From: Vreelandella glaciei
GTDB lineage: Bacteria; Pseudomonadota; Gammaproteobacteria; Pseudomonadales; Halomonadaceae
Reading direction: 5' to 3'
Assembly: GCF_013415125.1 (NCBI RefSeq)
Contig: NZ_JACCDE010000032.1
Span: 1 to 63,352 of the forward strand
DNA: 63,352 bases
Positions 26,362 through 35,587 of the stretch are shown piece after piece. The notes beneath the pieces are model-generated. The model saw nothing but the letters and a program-made list of their open reading frames with translations. It had not been told where the DNA came from and did no database searches. Made by a program: the position numbers and the translations under genes. How positions within the stretch are numbered: the first letter of the stretch is position 1; each line of letters opens with the position of its first letter.

Positions 26362-27363
26362 ATGAGCCACAAACGCCAACACTCGCTGAAAATGGCCCGC
26401 CTGCTAACGGCCACGCTAATCGCCGGGGGGCTATCAGTGACCGGCGCTGTGCATGCGCAGGAAGAACTCAACTTCGCTCACGTCTACGAGACATCCGAGC
26501 CCTACCACGAGTGGGCGCTTTGGGCAGCGGATGAAATCGAGGAACGCACTGACGGCCGTTATGCAATCAATGTGCATGCAGCGTCGTCGCTTGGTAAGGA
26601 ATCGGATATCAACGAAGGTCTACAGCTGGGTACCGTCGATCTGATCTACACCGGCAACCAGTTTGCAGGGCGCTTCTATGGCCCGGTAGGCATTGCTGGC
26701 GCACCCTATATGTTCCGCGATTTTGAGCATTGGCAGGCTTACGCCGATAGCGATTTGTTCGATGAAATCGCCCAGGGCTACCAGGATGAAACTGGTAACG
26801 TACCGTTAGCCATGAATTACTACGGCCGCCGTCATGTAACGTCCAACGAACCGATCAATACGCCTGAAGACATGGAAGGCCTAAAAATACGTACGCCCAA
26901 TGCCCCCATGTACATGATGTTCCCCGAAGCGGTGGGCGCTAACCCAACCCCTATCGCTTTCGCTGAAGTCTATTTGGCGCTCCAGCAGGGCGTCGTGGAT
27001 GCCCAAGAGAATCCGCTGCCGACCATTCGCGCCAAAGCGTTTCATGAGGTACAGGACTACATCAACCTGACCGGACATATTACCGACTCGCTGATTACCA
27101 TTGCCGGTGGCCCGCTGTGGAACCGTCTTTCCGAGGAAGACCGCGAGATTTTCCGTGAGGTCTACACCGAAGCGGGTCAGCGCATCACCCAGGACATTCT
27201 TCAATCCGAGGAAGAGCTGGTGGCTTGGTTCGAAGAGCAGGGTGTGACCGTCAATGAGGTGGATATCGAACCCTTCCGCGAAGCTACGATTCCGGCCCAT
27301 AACGGTGAAGCGGCGACATGGGATCAGGAAACCTACGATCGTCTTCAGGCGATCGGCCAGTAA
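26362..27363 (+). CDS. TRAP solute-binding protein of the four-carbon acid module
   Basis: A 333-residue DctP-type periplasmic protein with a signal peptide ending near GAVHAQEE. Family features are SSLGKESDINEGLQLGTVDL, GLKIRTPNAPMYM (substrate carboxylate Arg) and YLALQQGVVDAQENPL. A dctQM pair, a dehydrogenase and a FadR-type gene follow in the same direction, and the kinase/PdxA2 genes precede it. Threonate or erythronate is therefore the expected ligand. Confidence 0.9.
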   Translation: MSHKRQHSLKMARLLTATLIAGGLSVTGAVHAQEELNFAHVYETSEPYHEWALWAADEIEERTDGRYAINVHAASSLGKESDINEGLQLGTVDLIYTGNQFAGRFYGPVGIAGAPYMFRDFEHWQAYADSDLFDEIAQGYQDETGNVPLAMNYYGRRHVTSNEPINTPEDMEGLKIRTPNAPMYMMFPEAVGANPTPIAFAEVYLALQQGVVDAQENPLPTIRAKAFHEVQDYINLTGHITDSLITIAGGPLWNRLSEEDREIFREVYTEAGQRITQDILQSEEELVAWFEEQGVTVNEVDIEPFREATIPAHNGEAATWDQETYDRLQAIGQ

Positions 27364-27430
27364 TGCCGTGAGGCCTGGTTTTTCCAGAAGCCATACGTTT
27401 CCGGGATCGTTTTTTTCGTAGACCAAGACT

Positions 27431-27457
27431 CGCCCCGCCCAAGCCTTGGGTGGGGCG
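27431..27457 (+). repeat. intercistronic hairpin after TRAP binding-protein gene
   Basis: Arms of 12 bp (27431-27442 and 27446-27457, CGCCCCGCCCAA/TTGGGTGGGGCG) with one G-U and a 3-base loop lie directly before dctQ. This very stable stem should protect the dctP mRNA 3' end or attenuate the downstream genes. Confidence 0.65.
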
Positions 27458-27472
27458 AAGCGGGAGCCTTCC

Positions 27473-28006
27473 ATGAGCCAAACTGAGCCCACTGACGAGA
27501 CCAGCCTCGCAGGTCTCGACGATGATTCCTTCAACATCCATGACTATGCCCTGGAGGATTTCCTGACGCTTGGGATCTTCTGGCTGCTGGCACTGGATGT
27601 CTTTATGCAGTTTTTCAGCCGCTATGTGCTGGGTAATTCCATCGCCTGGACGGAGGAGATGGCGCGCTATCTATTGGTCATGGTGGGCTTTATGGGTAGC
27701 ACCATGGCGGTGCGAAAAGGGTCGCATATCGCTGTGGAATTTTTCTATCGCTACATGCCGGGGTGGCTGGGTCGCGTAATGTCGACACTGGTAGACCTGA
27801 TCAATATTGCTTTCTTCGCCAGCATGGCCTGGATCACCTTCAAACTGGCTAATCGCACCAGTGCCATGATGGCCTCGGTGGACATCCCTAAAAGCTGGCT
27901 TTACTACCTAGTGATGGTGGGCTTTATCCTCATGCTGGTGAGAGGGGTGCAGGTGGCTATTCGTCACTGGCGCTCGGGCACCAGTGAACTGCTCAATACC
28001 CAATAA
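27473..28006 (+). CDS. TRAP small permease (DctQ)
   Basis: A 177-residue DctQ with four hydrophobic segments and the family motif NSIAWTEEMARYLLVMVGFMGS. ATG 27473 is used; the in-frame TTG at 27446 falls inside the preceding hairpin. It assembles with the DctM gene starting 38 bp downstream. Confidence 0.9.
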   Translation: MSQTEPTDETSLAGLDDDSFNIHDYALEDFLTLGIFWLLALDVFMQFFSRYVLGNSIAWTEEMARYLLVMVGFMGSTMAVRKGSHIAVEFFYRYMPGWLGRVMSTLVDLINIAFFASMAWITFKLANRTSAMMASVDIPKSWLYYLVMVGFILMLVRGVQVAIRHWRSGTSELLNTQ

Positions 28007-28044
28007 CAATACGCCAACACGCTACTCTCTCGGAGATCACCCCA

Positions 28045-29424
28045 ATGCCCAACATTCTGGCTGTGAGGCGCGGCGGTGCGATAGTGCCGCCATTGGTTGC
28101 GGCTGTCGCGATACTCGGCTGTATCGCCCTGGCCGCCACTCAGCACTATTTACTGTTCCTGTTTGCGGCGCTCTTCACTCTGCTGGTGATGGGGGTGCCG
28201 ATCGCTATTAGTCTTGCTGGCTCGTGCCTGCTGTATGTGCTGCTGACCGGCAGAGTGCCCGATGTGGTGGTGATGCACCGCATGATCAACGGCGTCGACA
28301 GCTTTCCCCTGTTGGCGATTCCGTTTTTTATACTCGCCGGTAATCTGATGAATAACGGCGGCATTACCGTGCGGATATTTGATTTTGCCAAGGCGTTGAT
28401 GGGCTGGATGCGGGGCGGCCTGGGTCACGTCAATGTAGGCGCCAGCATCGTCTTTTCCGGCATGTCCGGCGCCGCAGTCGCCGATGCTGGGGGGCTGGGT
28501 ACCATTGAAATCAAGGCCATGAAAGATGCCGGTTACGACGAGGGGTTCTCGGTGGGGATCACCGCGGCGTCTTCGACCATCGGCCCGATTATTCCGCCGA
28601 GTCTGCCAATGGTTATCTATGGCGTAATGGCTTCAGTGTCGGTCGGCCAGCTGTTCGTCGCCGGTCTGGTGCCGGGCCTGTTGATGGGGCTGGTGCTCAT
28701 GGCCATGATCACGATTATCTCTCGGCGCCGCGGTTATACCCGCGATGCGGTGTTCTCACTTCCGGTGCTTGGTCATACGTTCAAGCGTGCCTTTTTATCA
28801 TTATTAACGCCGGTCATCATCGTCGGCGGCATCATGACGGGGGCCTTCACGCCTACCGAAGCGGCGATTGCTGCGGTGGTCTACGCCTTGGTGCTGGGGG
28901 GCGTGGTTTATCGTAACCTGACCTGGCGCCGCTTGCTCAAGGTGAGCATGGAAACGATCGAAACCACTGCCGTGATCCTGTTGATCGTCGCTGGTGCCTC
29001 GATATTTGCCTGGATATTGACCAGCAACCAGGTCACTCAGCATGTGGTTACTCTGCTTGGTCCATTTGCCGACAATCCCATCGCCACGCTGATCATTATC
29101 AACTTGGTGCTGATCGTAGTGGGCTGCTTTATGGAGACCATTGCGGCGATCACCATCCTGGTGCCGGTACTGTTGCCGGTGGCCGTTACCGCCGGTGTCG
29201 ATCCGGTGCACTTCGGCGTAATCATGGTGCTCAACCTGATGATCGGCTTGTTAACGCCGCCGGTCGGTATGGTGCTGTATGTACTGTCGCGAGTGTCCGG
29301 CATCTCTTTTGAAAAGTGCATGCGTGGCACGCTGCCGTTCCTGGTGCCGCTGGTCATCGCCTTGCTGTTAGTGACCTTTATTCCGGCCATCTCGCTGTGG
29401 CTACCGACGCTAATTTACCGTTAA
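28045..29424 (+). CDS. TRAP large permease (DctM)
   Basis: A 459-residue DctM channel subunit with about 12-14 hydrophobic segments. It shows FSGMSGAAVADAGGLGTIEIKAMKDAGYD, GPIIPPSLPMVIYG and a C-terminal VGMVLYVLSRVSG. It is slightly longer than the other two DctM proteins in the window because of an extra N-terminal helix (residues about 10-45). It works with the two preceding gene products. Confidence 0.93.
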   Translation: MPNILAVRRGGAIVPPLVAAVAILGCIALAATQHYLLFLFAALFTLLVMGVPIAISLAGSCLLYVLLTGRVPDVVVMHRMINGVDSFPLLAIPFFILAGNLMNNGGITVRIFDFAKALMGWMRGGLGHVNVGASIVFSGMSGAAVADAGGLGTIEIKAMKDAGYDEGFSVGITAASSTIGPIIPPSLPMVIYGVMASVSVGQLFVAGLVPGLLMGLVLMAMITIISRRRGYTRDAVFSLPVLGHTFKRAFLSLLTPVIIVGGIMTGAFTPTEAAIAAVVYALVLGGVVYRNLTWRRLLKVSMETIETTAVILLIVAGASIFAWILTSNQVTQHVVTLLGPFADNPIATLIIINLVLIVVGCFMETIAAITILVPVLLPVAVTAGVDPVHFGVIMVLNLMIGLLTPPVGMVLYVLSRVSGISFEKCMRGTLPFLVPLVIALLLVTFIPAISLWLPTLIYR

Positions 29425-29486
29425 GCATTACCGGGGCTGACCACTGGTCAGCCAATAGCCCGACTGAAGCCAGGAGCTATTGATTA

Positions 29487-30563
29487 ATGAGAGATACATC
29501 GTCAAATTTTCGCGTCGCTCGTGAAGACCTTGCCCGCTTCATGCAAGCCGCTCTGAAGGCGGCAGGTGCTGATCAGGCATCGGCGAACGCGGTCACTCAC
29601 GCGCTGATTACCGCCTCACGTATGGGAACCGACAGCCATGGCCTGCGTCTGCTGCCTCACTATCTGCAGGTGCTCAAGGGCGGGCGGATCAACGGCGCAC
29701 CCGACATGCAGTTCCACCAGCGCTTGGCAGCGACCGGTTTTCTGGACGCTGACGACGGGTTAGGGCACCTCGCGGGGTATACCGCCATGGAGCATGCCAT
29801 GGCAATGGCAGAAAAGGTGGGCATGGGTGCCGTCGCGGTGGGTAACTCATCGCACTTTGGGGCAGCGGGGTGCTATGCGTTGGCAGCGGCCGAGCGCGGT
29901 TATCTCGGCATGGCGTTCTGCAATTCAGACCCTTTTGTGCTGCTGCATGAGGGCGCCAAGCCGTTCCATGGCACCAACCCAATCGCCTTTGCAGCACCGG
30001 TGGCGGGCGAGTCGCCTTACCTGCTGGATATGGCGACTAGCTCGGTGCCCTGGAATCGCGTGCAGCAGTTCGATGCGATTGGCCGTGAACTGCCGGATCA
30101 AGTCGCGGCGGATGCTGCCGGGCAGGTAAGTCGCGTTCCTAGTGAAGTGGCGGCACTGTTGCCGCTGGGCGGCAGCGGCTTCGGCTTCAAGGGTGCGGGG
30201 CTGGGTGGCATGGTGGAGGTTCTGAGTTCAATGCTGTCGGGTATGCAGCACGGCTTTCGGCTGCTGCCGATGGGCGGGCCTGATATGTCGACACCGCGCG
30301 GCGTCGGCCACTTTTTTCTGGTCATGCAACCGGATGCCTTCGTGGATGCTGGCACCTTTGCCAGCGGAATGGCCGAGTATTTGGCCGACCTGCGTGCCCA
30401 GCCTGCTGCACCCAACGCCCAGGTGATGGCGCCTGGGGATCGAGAATGGCGCTGCCAGGCCCTGCGCGACGCCGAAGGCATTCCGCTCGATTCTGCCAAT
30501 CAAATAGCCTATGCCGAGATCGCCGAGCAGTACCAAATAACGCCGCTCTCTCAGCTGGTTTGA
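29487..30563 (+). CDS. Ldh-family (malate/L-sulfolactate type) NAD(P) dehydrogenase
   Basis: A 358-residue member of the Ldh2/DlgD family, which oxidises 2-hydroxy acids (malate, lactate, ureidoglycolate) or reduces 2,3-diketogulonate. Typical features are ASRMGTDSHGLRLLPHY, NSSHFGAAGCYALAAA (catalytic His), GTNPIAFAAPVAG and GSGFGFKGAGLG. Its position after the TRAP genes and before the FadR-type regulator suggests oxidation of the imported hydroxy acid at C2, perhaps to let stereoisomers enter the kinase route. The direct substrate is unknown. Confidence 0.87.
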   Translation: MRDTSSNFRVAREDLARFMQAALKAAGADQASANAVTHALITASRMGTDSHGLRLLPHYLQVLKGGRINGAPDMQFHQRLAATGFLDADDGLGHLAGYTAMEHAMAMAEKVGMGAVAVGNSSHFGAAGCYALAAAERGYLGMAFCNSDPFVLLHEGAKPFHGTNPIAFAAPVAGESPYLLDMATSSVPWNRVQQFDAIGRELPDQVAADAAGQVSRVPSEVAALLPLGGSGFGFKGAGLGGMVEVLSSMLSGMQHGFRLLPMGGPDMSTPRGVGHFFLVMQPDAFVDAGTFASGMAEYLADLRAQPAAPNAQVMAPGDREWRCQALRDAEGIPLDSANQIAYAEIAEQYQITPLSQLV

Positions 30564-30627
30564 AGGATAATGACGAGAAATGCAGTAAAATGGCGACGAA
30601 TTCCAGGTTAACCAAGGGTGACTGCCT

Positions 30628-31350
30628 ATGAGCAGATACCGGATCGAGCGTAAAACGCTGTCCGAACAGGTCGCTGAACAGCTCGAGGCGGAGATTCTCG
30701 AAGGGCGGCTAAGTGAAAATGATCAATTGCCGTCAGAACGGGAATTGATGGAGCAGTTTGGCGTTGGCAGGCCTGCTGTGCGCGAGGCGCTTTTCCACCT
30801 GCAGCAGCTTGGGCTTATCGCCATTAATAGCGGCACGCGCGCTAGGGTGATTCGTCCCACTGCCGAGGCGGTGATGGCGAGGCTTTCCGGCGTTACCCGG
30901 CAACTGCTTTCCAAGCCCGATGGCCAGCAGTATTTTCAGGAAGCGCGGGCCATGTTTGAAATCTCGTTGGCGCGCTACGCGGCCCGCCACGCCAGCGAGG
31001 AGGACCTTGCTAGGCTTCATGCTGCGTTGGCGGATAATCGCGATGCGATTGGCGACGAGGCTCGCTTCAAACGCTCTGATAACGACTTCCATGGCGTGTT
31101 GGCCAGTATTGGCCGTAACCCCATTTTCGATGCCATCCACGTGGCGCTTTCCGAGTGGCTGGATGATCGCCGTGCGCTGGTGTTGCAGCAAAAAGATGAG
31201 GATAAAGCCGCGACCGCCGCCCACACCGAAATCATTGCTGCCATTGAGTCCCGCGACCCGGACGCGGCCGAGGCGGCCATGCAGCGCCACCTTGATCGCC
31301 ATTACGGCACTTATATGCAACTAAAAAAGCGCCTCTCGGACGCTTCTTAA
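30628..31350 (+). CDS. FadR-subfamily GntR regulator
   Basis: A 240-residue regulator with an N-terminal GntR winged helix (LSEQVAEQLEAEILEGRLSENDQLPSERELMEQFGVGRPAVREAL, about 10-55) and an all-helical FCD effector domain with metal-type residues (NDFHGVLASIG, HLDRH). It is the last gene of the four-carbon acid module, and it probably represses the SDR and TRAP promoters in the absence of the acid. Candidate operators at 23108 and 26246 fit that view. Confidence 0.9.
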   Translation: MSRYRIERKTLSEQVAEQLEAEILEGRLSENDQLPSERELMEQFGVGRPAVREALFHLQQLGLIAINSGTRARVIRPTAEAVMARLSGVTRQLLSKPDGQQYFQEARAMFEISLARYAARHASEEDLARLHAALADNRDAIGDEARFKRSDNDFHGVLASIGRNPIFDAIHVALSEWLDDRRALVLQQKDEDKAATAAHTEIIAAIESRDPDAAEAAMQRHLDRHYGTYMQLKKRLSDAS

Positions 31351-31374
31351 TGCTTGATAAGCCATATAAATAGT

Positions 31375-31402
31375 CCTGCCGCCTTTTTTATTCGGCGGCA
31401 GG
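31375..31402. terminator. hairpin between convergent genes
   Basis: Perfect 9-bp arms CCTGCCGCC (31375-31383) and GGCGGCAGG (31394-31402), with a T-rich 10-base loop, lie between the FadR-type gene and the end of the minus-strand TRAP gene. It probably acts as a shared transcript end. Confidence 0.55.
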
Positions 31403-31409
31403 GATGCCA

Positions 31410-32486
31410 TCACTCAGTCATTGTCGATTCAGCAATCTCTTGGAATTCAGCTACGAGATCTTCGCCAATACGCGGTGCCCACTCTTCGTAAACAGGCTGC
31501 ACGGCTTCCTGGAAAGCGGCAATCTGTTCGTCATTAAGACGGGTAATTTGCATGCCACGTTCTTCAAGCTGCTCGCGCGCCCAGTCGTCGTACTCGCTGG
31601 AAAGTTGGATTTCGTAATCGGCAGCCTGCAGCGCGGCTTCCTGAACCAGTTCCTGATATTCAGGGTCGAGTTCGTCCCAAGTACGCTGAGAGATCATTTT
31701 AATGAAGGGCGTGTAGACGTGGCGGGTTTCGGAGCCATAATCCTGCACTTCATGGAAATTGGACGTCAGAATGGTGCTCCAGGGGTTTTCCTGGCCATCC
31801 ACTACGCCCTGCTCCATGGCAGAGAACAGTTCACCAAAAGCCATGGGGGTGGGGTTGGCGCCCAGCGCTTCCCAAATGGCTAAGTGCACCGGGTTTTCCA
31901 TAGTACGAATTGATAAGCCGCGAACATCTAGACCCGCCACATCTTCTGGCGAAGTGACTTCCCGGGCGCTATTGGAGAGCTGGCGGAAACCATTTTCAGA
32001 GAACGCCAGCGCTTTCAAGCCGGTGCCATCGAACGCGTCGAGCATCTCCTGGGCAGCATCGCTGCGCATGGCCTTAACGGCCGCTTCACGGGTGGGCAGC
32101 AAGAACGGTAGGTCGAAAACCGCCAGTTCTTCCACATAGCCCGTGGCGGGAGAAGATGAAGGATAGGTCATATCCAGCGTGCCGGTCTGCAGCATTTCCA
32201 TCATCTGCACGTCATCGCCAAGCTGGCTATTAGGGAAAATATTGACGGTAATCCGCCCTTCACTGCGCTCGTCAAGAATATCCGCAAAGTACTGGCTGGA
32301 AATATACTGTGGCGAACTTTCAGCCAACCCAAGCCCCATGCGTAATGTGACGCTACCGTGGTCACCTACGGTGTCACCCTCAATCTCCGGCGGGTCGGAT
32401 AAATCGGGTGTTTGCGCGTAAACCATGCCTGAGCTGAGCAGCGTAGCGCCGGTCACTAACAGAGTGCGCTTCCAAAGATGATGCAT
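31410..32486 (-). CDS. orphan TRAP solute-binding protein (DctP family)
   Basis: A DctP-type periplasmic protein of 358 residues with a signal peptide (to about MVYAQTPD), NSQLGDDVQMMEMLQTGTLDM, GLDVRGLSIRTMENPVH (substrate Arg) and FSAMEQGVVDGQENPW. No dctQ or dctM gene adjoins it; the next permease pair is 8 kb away at 40096-42005. It is divergent from xylD and shares a 23-bp promoter element with the TRAP operon at 42103, so it may use that permease. ATG 32486 is chosen because GGAGA directly abuts ATG 32495. Confidence 0.88.
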   Translation of the reverse strand: MHHLWKRTLLVTGATLLSSGMVYAQTPDLSDPPEIEGDTVGDHGSVTLRMGLGLAESSPQYISSQYFADILDERSEGRITVNIFPNSQLGDDVQMMEMLQTGTLDMTYPSSSPATGYVEELAVFDLPFLLPTREAAVKAMRSDAAQEMLDAFDGTGLKALAFSENGFRQLSNSAREVTSPEDVAGLDVRGLSIRTMENPVHLAIWEALGANPTPMAFGELFSAMEQGVVDGQENPWSTILTSNFHEVQDYGSETRHVYTPFIKMISQRTWDELDPEYQELVQEAALQAADYEIQLSSEYDDWAREQLEERGMQITRLNDEQIAAFQEAVQPVYEEWAPRIGEDLVAEFQEIAESTMTE

Positions 32487-32636
32487 AATCGTCATTCTCC
32501 TGGCGTGCTGTAGGCCGCTTTACTAAGGGAGTCTTCTAAGCGAGCTACAGCGTGGTGGCTGTTGTTGTTGTCTGGCAGCGGCGCTGGCTTTAAGGCGTCA
32601 GCACCGCAATCCTTAGGTGAATGTGTAACGTTTTTC

Positions 32637-32664
32637 GTATATGTTCAACATATACTTTTGTATG
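32637..32664. promoter_or_regulatory. shared pentonate operator, xylD/TRAP copy
   Basis: A perfect odd palindrome GTATATGTT-C-AACATATAC (32637-32655) runs into a second inverted element ATAC-TTTT-GTAT. The 23 bases 32642-32664 are identical to 43218-43240 in the other divergent TRAP/dehydratase promoter region. It is probably the operator of one regulator, most likely the GntR protein at 35588. Confidence 0.7.
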
Positions 32665-32718
32665 TATCGACGTCGCAGTAAAGAAAGCGTACCTTCGTGG
32701 CAATCTTTCTTTTGTTTA

Positions 32719-32761
32719 TAAGAACGGTTTGTAAAAACCGTTCTTACGACCGTTCTTACAA
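32719..32761. promoter_or_regulatory. second operator-like repeat before xylD
   Basis: A 12-bp perfect inverted repeat TAAGAACGGTTT (32719-32730) / AAACCGTTCTTA (32735-32746) with spacer GTAA. The right arm is repeated directly as CCGTTCTTAC at 32738 and 32750, a 12-bp period. It lies 28-70 bp before the xylD start and is absent from the araC-type dehydratase promoter, so it may give xylD its own control. Confidence 0.55.
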
Positions 32762-32788
32762 CCTTTACTTTAGGCGTGGAGTGTCCCC

Positions 32789-34591
32789 ATGGCCAATTTT
32801 CAACGCATAACGCCTGAGCAGCTGCGTTCACGCTACTGGTTCGATAACCCTGATCACCCCGGTACGACGGCGCTGTGCATTGAGCGCTATCTCAATTACG
32901 GCATCACGCTGGATGAGTTGACCAGCGGTAAACCGATTATTGGTATTTGCCAGTCAGGCTCGGATTTAACCCCGTGTAACCGCCACCATATTGATTTGGT
33001 CAAGCGGGTTAAAGACGGTATCCGCGCCGCAGGCGGCGTGCCGTTTGAGTTCCCCATGCACCCGATTCATGAGAATGTTCGGCGGCCCACTGCGGCGCTG
33101 GACCGTAACCTCGCCTATTTGGGCATCGTCGAAGTGCTGCACGGCTACCCGTTAGACGGCGTGGTATTGACCACCGGCTGCGATAAAACCACTCCAGCGG
33201 CCCTTATGGCAGCGGCAACGGTGAATATTCCAGCCATTGTGCTTTCCGGCGGGCCGATGCTCAACGGCTGGCGCGGGGCCGAGCGGGTGGGTTCCGGCAC
33301 GATTATCTGGGAGTTACGCAAGCGCTTGGCAGCGGGTGATATCGACTACGCAGAGTTCCTTTCCCGCGCCAGCGATTCGGCACCTTCCATTGGCCACTGC
33401 AATACCATGGGCACCGCCTCCACCATGAACTCCATGGCGGAAGTGCTGGGCATGAGCCTGCCGGGCTCGGCGGTGATTCCCGCGCCTTATAAAGAGCGCG
33501 CGATGGTCGCCTACGACACCGGTACGCGGATCGTCGATATGGTATGGGAGGATCTGCGCCCGCTGGATATCCTGACACGCGAAGCATTCGAGAACGCTAT
33601 TGTGGCGTGTTCCGCACTGGGCGGCTCTTCAAACGCACCGGTACACATCAATGCAATTGCCCGCCATGCGGGTATTGAGATTAATAATGATGACTGGCAG
33701 CGCCTGGGTCATGAAATCCCGTTGCTGGCCAATGTTATGCCTGCTGGCGCTTTCCTATGCGAAGAGTTCTATCGCGCTGGCGGCGTTCCCGCGATTCTCC
33801 ACGAGTTACAAACGGCGGGTAAGCTGCACAGCGATGCGCTGACGGTGAATGGCCGCTCGATAGGCGATAACCTACAGGGTCGCGAAACCCAGGATATCGA
33901 CGTGATTTGCCGTTATAACGATCCACTGGTGAATCATGCAGGCTTCCTCAATCTCAAGGGCAATCTGTTCGACTCGGCGTTGATGAAAACCAGCGTGATC
34001 TCCCGAGATTTCCGCGAGCGCTTCCTGAATGATCCCAACGACCCGGAAGCCTTTGAAGGCAAGGTGGTGGTATTTGACGGCTCGGAGGATTACCACGCCC
34101 GCATTGATGACCCGGCGCTGAACATTGATGCTCGTACCATTCTGGTGATGCGCGGTGCAGGCCCGGTTGGCCACCCCGGCGGTGCCGAGGTCGTCAATAT
34201 GCAGCCGCCAGAGGCGCTGATCAAACAGGGCATCGAATCGCTACCGTGCCTGGGCGATGGTCGTCAGTCGGGAACCTCTGGTTCGCCGTCGATTCTTAAT
34301 GCCTCCCCAGAAGCTGCTACGGGTGGTGGGTTGGCGCTGCTTGAGAGCGGCGACCGGCTGCGGGTTGATCTCAAGCGTGGTGAGGTACAGCTTTTGATTG
34401 AAGCCAGTGAGCTGGAAGCTCGCCGCGAGCGCTTAGCTCAGCAGGGTGGCTACCGCTACCCCGGCCACCAGACTCCTTGGCAGGAAATCCAACGCAGTAT
34501 GGTCGAGCCGCTGGATCGCGGGATGACCCTGGAACCCGCCACCAAGTATCGCGATGTCGCGCGTCGGCATCCGCCTAGAGACAATCACTAA
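32789..34591 (+). CDS. xylD: D-xylonate dehydratase (IlvD/EDD family)
   Basis: A 600-residue iron-sulfur dehydratase that converts D-xylonate to 2-keto-3-deoxy-D-xylonate. It resembles Caulobacter XylD from end to end: [43 protein letters not shown] and [13 protein letters not shown] (cluster cysteines), [36 protein letters not shown] and a basic His-Asn-His tail. The GGAG ribosome site precedes the ATG. It heads a likely operon with an EamA exporter, a GntR regulator and an aldose dehydrogenase. Activity on other pentonates or hexonates is possible. Confidence 0.92.
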   Translation: MANFQRITPEQLRSRYWFDNPDHPGTTALCIERYLNYGITLDELTSGKPIIGICQSGSDLTPCNRHHIDLVKRVKDGIRAAGGVPFEFPMHPIHENVRRPTAALDRNLAYLGIVEVLHGYPLDGVVLTTGCDKTTPAALMAAATVNIPAIVLSGGPMLNGWRGAERVGSGTIIWELRKRLAAGDIDYAEFLSRASDSAPSIGHCNTMGTASTMNSMAEVLGMSLPGSAVIPAPYKERAMVAYDTGTRIVDMVWEDLRPLDILTREAFENAIVACSALGGSSNAPVHINAIARHAGIEINNDDWQRLGHEIPLLANVMPAGAFLCEEFYRAGGVPAILHELQTAGKLHSDALTVNGRSIGDNLQGRETQDIDVICRYNDPLVNHAGFLNLKGNLFDSALMKTSVISRDFRERFLNDPNDPEAFEGKVVVFDGSEDYHARIDDPALNIDARTILVMRGAGPVGHPGGAEVVNMQPPEALIKQGIESLPCLGDGRQSGTSGSPSILNASPEAATGGGLALLESGDRLRVDLKRGEVQLLIEASELEARRERLAQQGGYRYPGHQTPWQEIQRSMVEPLDRGMTLEPATKYRDVARRHPPRDNH

Positions 34592-34608
34592 AGGAATAGT
34601 TACCACAC

Positions 34609-35556
34609 ATGAGTCGTTGGAGTACCTTTTCGCATCGTCAGCAGGGGCTGCTGTTGACCGGCGGCGGCGCGATAATCATGGCGCCGGATGCCTTGCTGAT
34701 CAAGGTAGCTGACCTACCCGATGCGGAAATACTGATGTGGCGCGGTTTTCTCTCCGGGCTGGGTTTTCTGCTGATTGCCTTGGCGCGCTATGGCCGAGGC
34801 ACGCTGGCAGCCTACCGTCGCTGTGGTTGGACCGGCATCGCCGTGGCGCTGCTATTCAGCCTGACCACCTGTGGTTTCGTGCTGGGCAACCAGTACACCA
34901 AGGCAGGCAACGTGCTGATGATATTGGCCAGTTCGCCGATTATCGCCGCCGTTCTCTCCTGGATTATTCTCAAGGAGCGTCTGCCCAGGCGTACTTGGCT
35001 GGCGATTTGTCTCTGCATGGTCGGTATTGCGATGATCGCGCTGGATGATGCGGGCGCAGGCTCGTGGGTGGGGAACGCGTTTGCCTTGATGGCAGCGACC
35101 ACCCTGGCGATTAATTTCACGCTTTGCCGCACGCGACCGGGCGTCGATATGAGTCCGATGCTGGTATTTAACGGACTTGTCGTCGGTAGCGTTGCGGGAA
35201 TTTTTTGGCTGACAGGGAGCGAATCAATCACACTGCCTAGTAGCAACCAGCTCGCCGTCGTGATCCTGCTATGTCTGATTATCGTGCCCTGCGGGGTGAC
35301 GCTGCTGCAGCGCGGGCCGCTCTATCTACCCTCTGCGGAAGTTGGCCTACTGCTATTGCTTGAAGTGGTGGTGGGGACGCTATTAGCCTGGTGGATTATA
35401 GGTGAACAACCCGCGCCGATCGCTATGGTCGGTGGCGTTCTAGTTCTGGGCACACTGAGTGCGAAGGGCCTTTATGAACGGCGGCTTGAACTAAGAATGC
35501 GCGCTGGATTTGAACCCGCTTCACCGATAACAGTAGATCGGTCAAGTACGTTATGA
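34609..35556 (+). CDS. EamA/DMT-family transporter
   Basis: A 315-residue membrane protein with ten hydrophobic segments in two EamA repeats (about 14-140 and 155-285), including LASSPIIAAVLSWIILKERLPRRTW, the usual end of the first repeat. It begins 17 bp after xylD. DMT proteins mostly export small metabolites, so it may release a pathway intermediate such as a keto-deoxy acid, or import one. The C-terminal tail after about residue 290 (RAGFEPASPITVDRS) is hydrophilic and outside the family domain. Confidence 0.82.
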   Translation: MSRWSTFSHRQQGLLLTGGGAIIMAPDALLIKVADLPDAEILMWRGFLSGLGFLLIALARYGRGTLAAYRRCGWTGIAVALLFSLTTCGFVLGNQYTKAGNVLMILASSPIIAAVLSWIILKERLPRRTWLAICLCMVGIAMIALDDAGAGSWVGNAFALMAATTLAINFTLCRTRPGVDMSPMLVFNGLVVGSVAGIFWLTGSESITLPSSNQLAVVILLCLIIVPCGVTLLQRGPLYLPSAEVGLLLLLEVVVGTLLAWWIIGEQPAPIAMVGGVLVLGTLSAKGLYERRLELRMRAGFEPASPITVDRSSTL

Positions 35557-35587
35557 TGGGCAGGAATCGAAATAGGGTCTTAACGTA

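Noticed and set aside
26881..27537. 218-codon minus-strand frame opposite the TRAP binding-protein gene
   Set aside because: It is the shadow of a gene with a clear signal peptide and family motifs; no start signal or domain is seen on the antisense.
30733..31320. 195-codon minus-strand frame opposite the FadR-type regulator
   Set aside because: Shadow frame of a gene with an intact winged helix and FCD domain.
35503..35519. tRNA T-arm look-alike (GCTGGATTTGAACCCGC on the plus strand) at the end of the EamA gene
   Set aside because: The stem has a mismatch, there is no anticodon or D arm and no matching acceptor strand at the right distance, and the stretch reads through as protein in the EamA frame.
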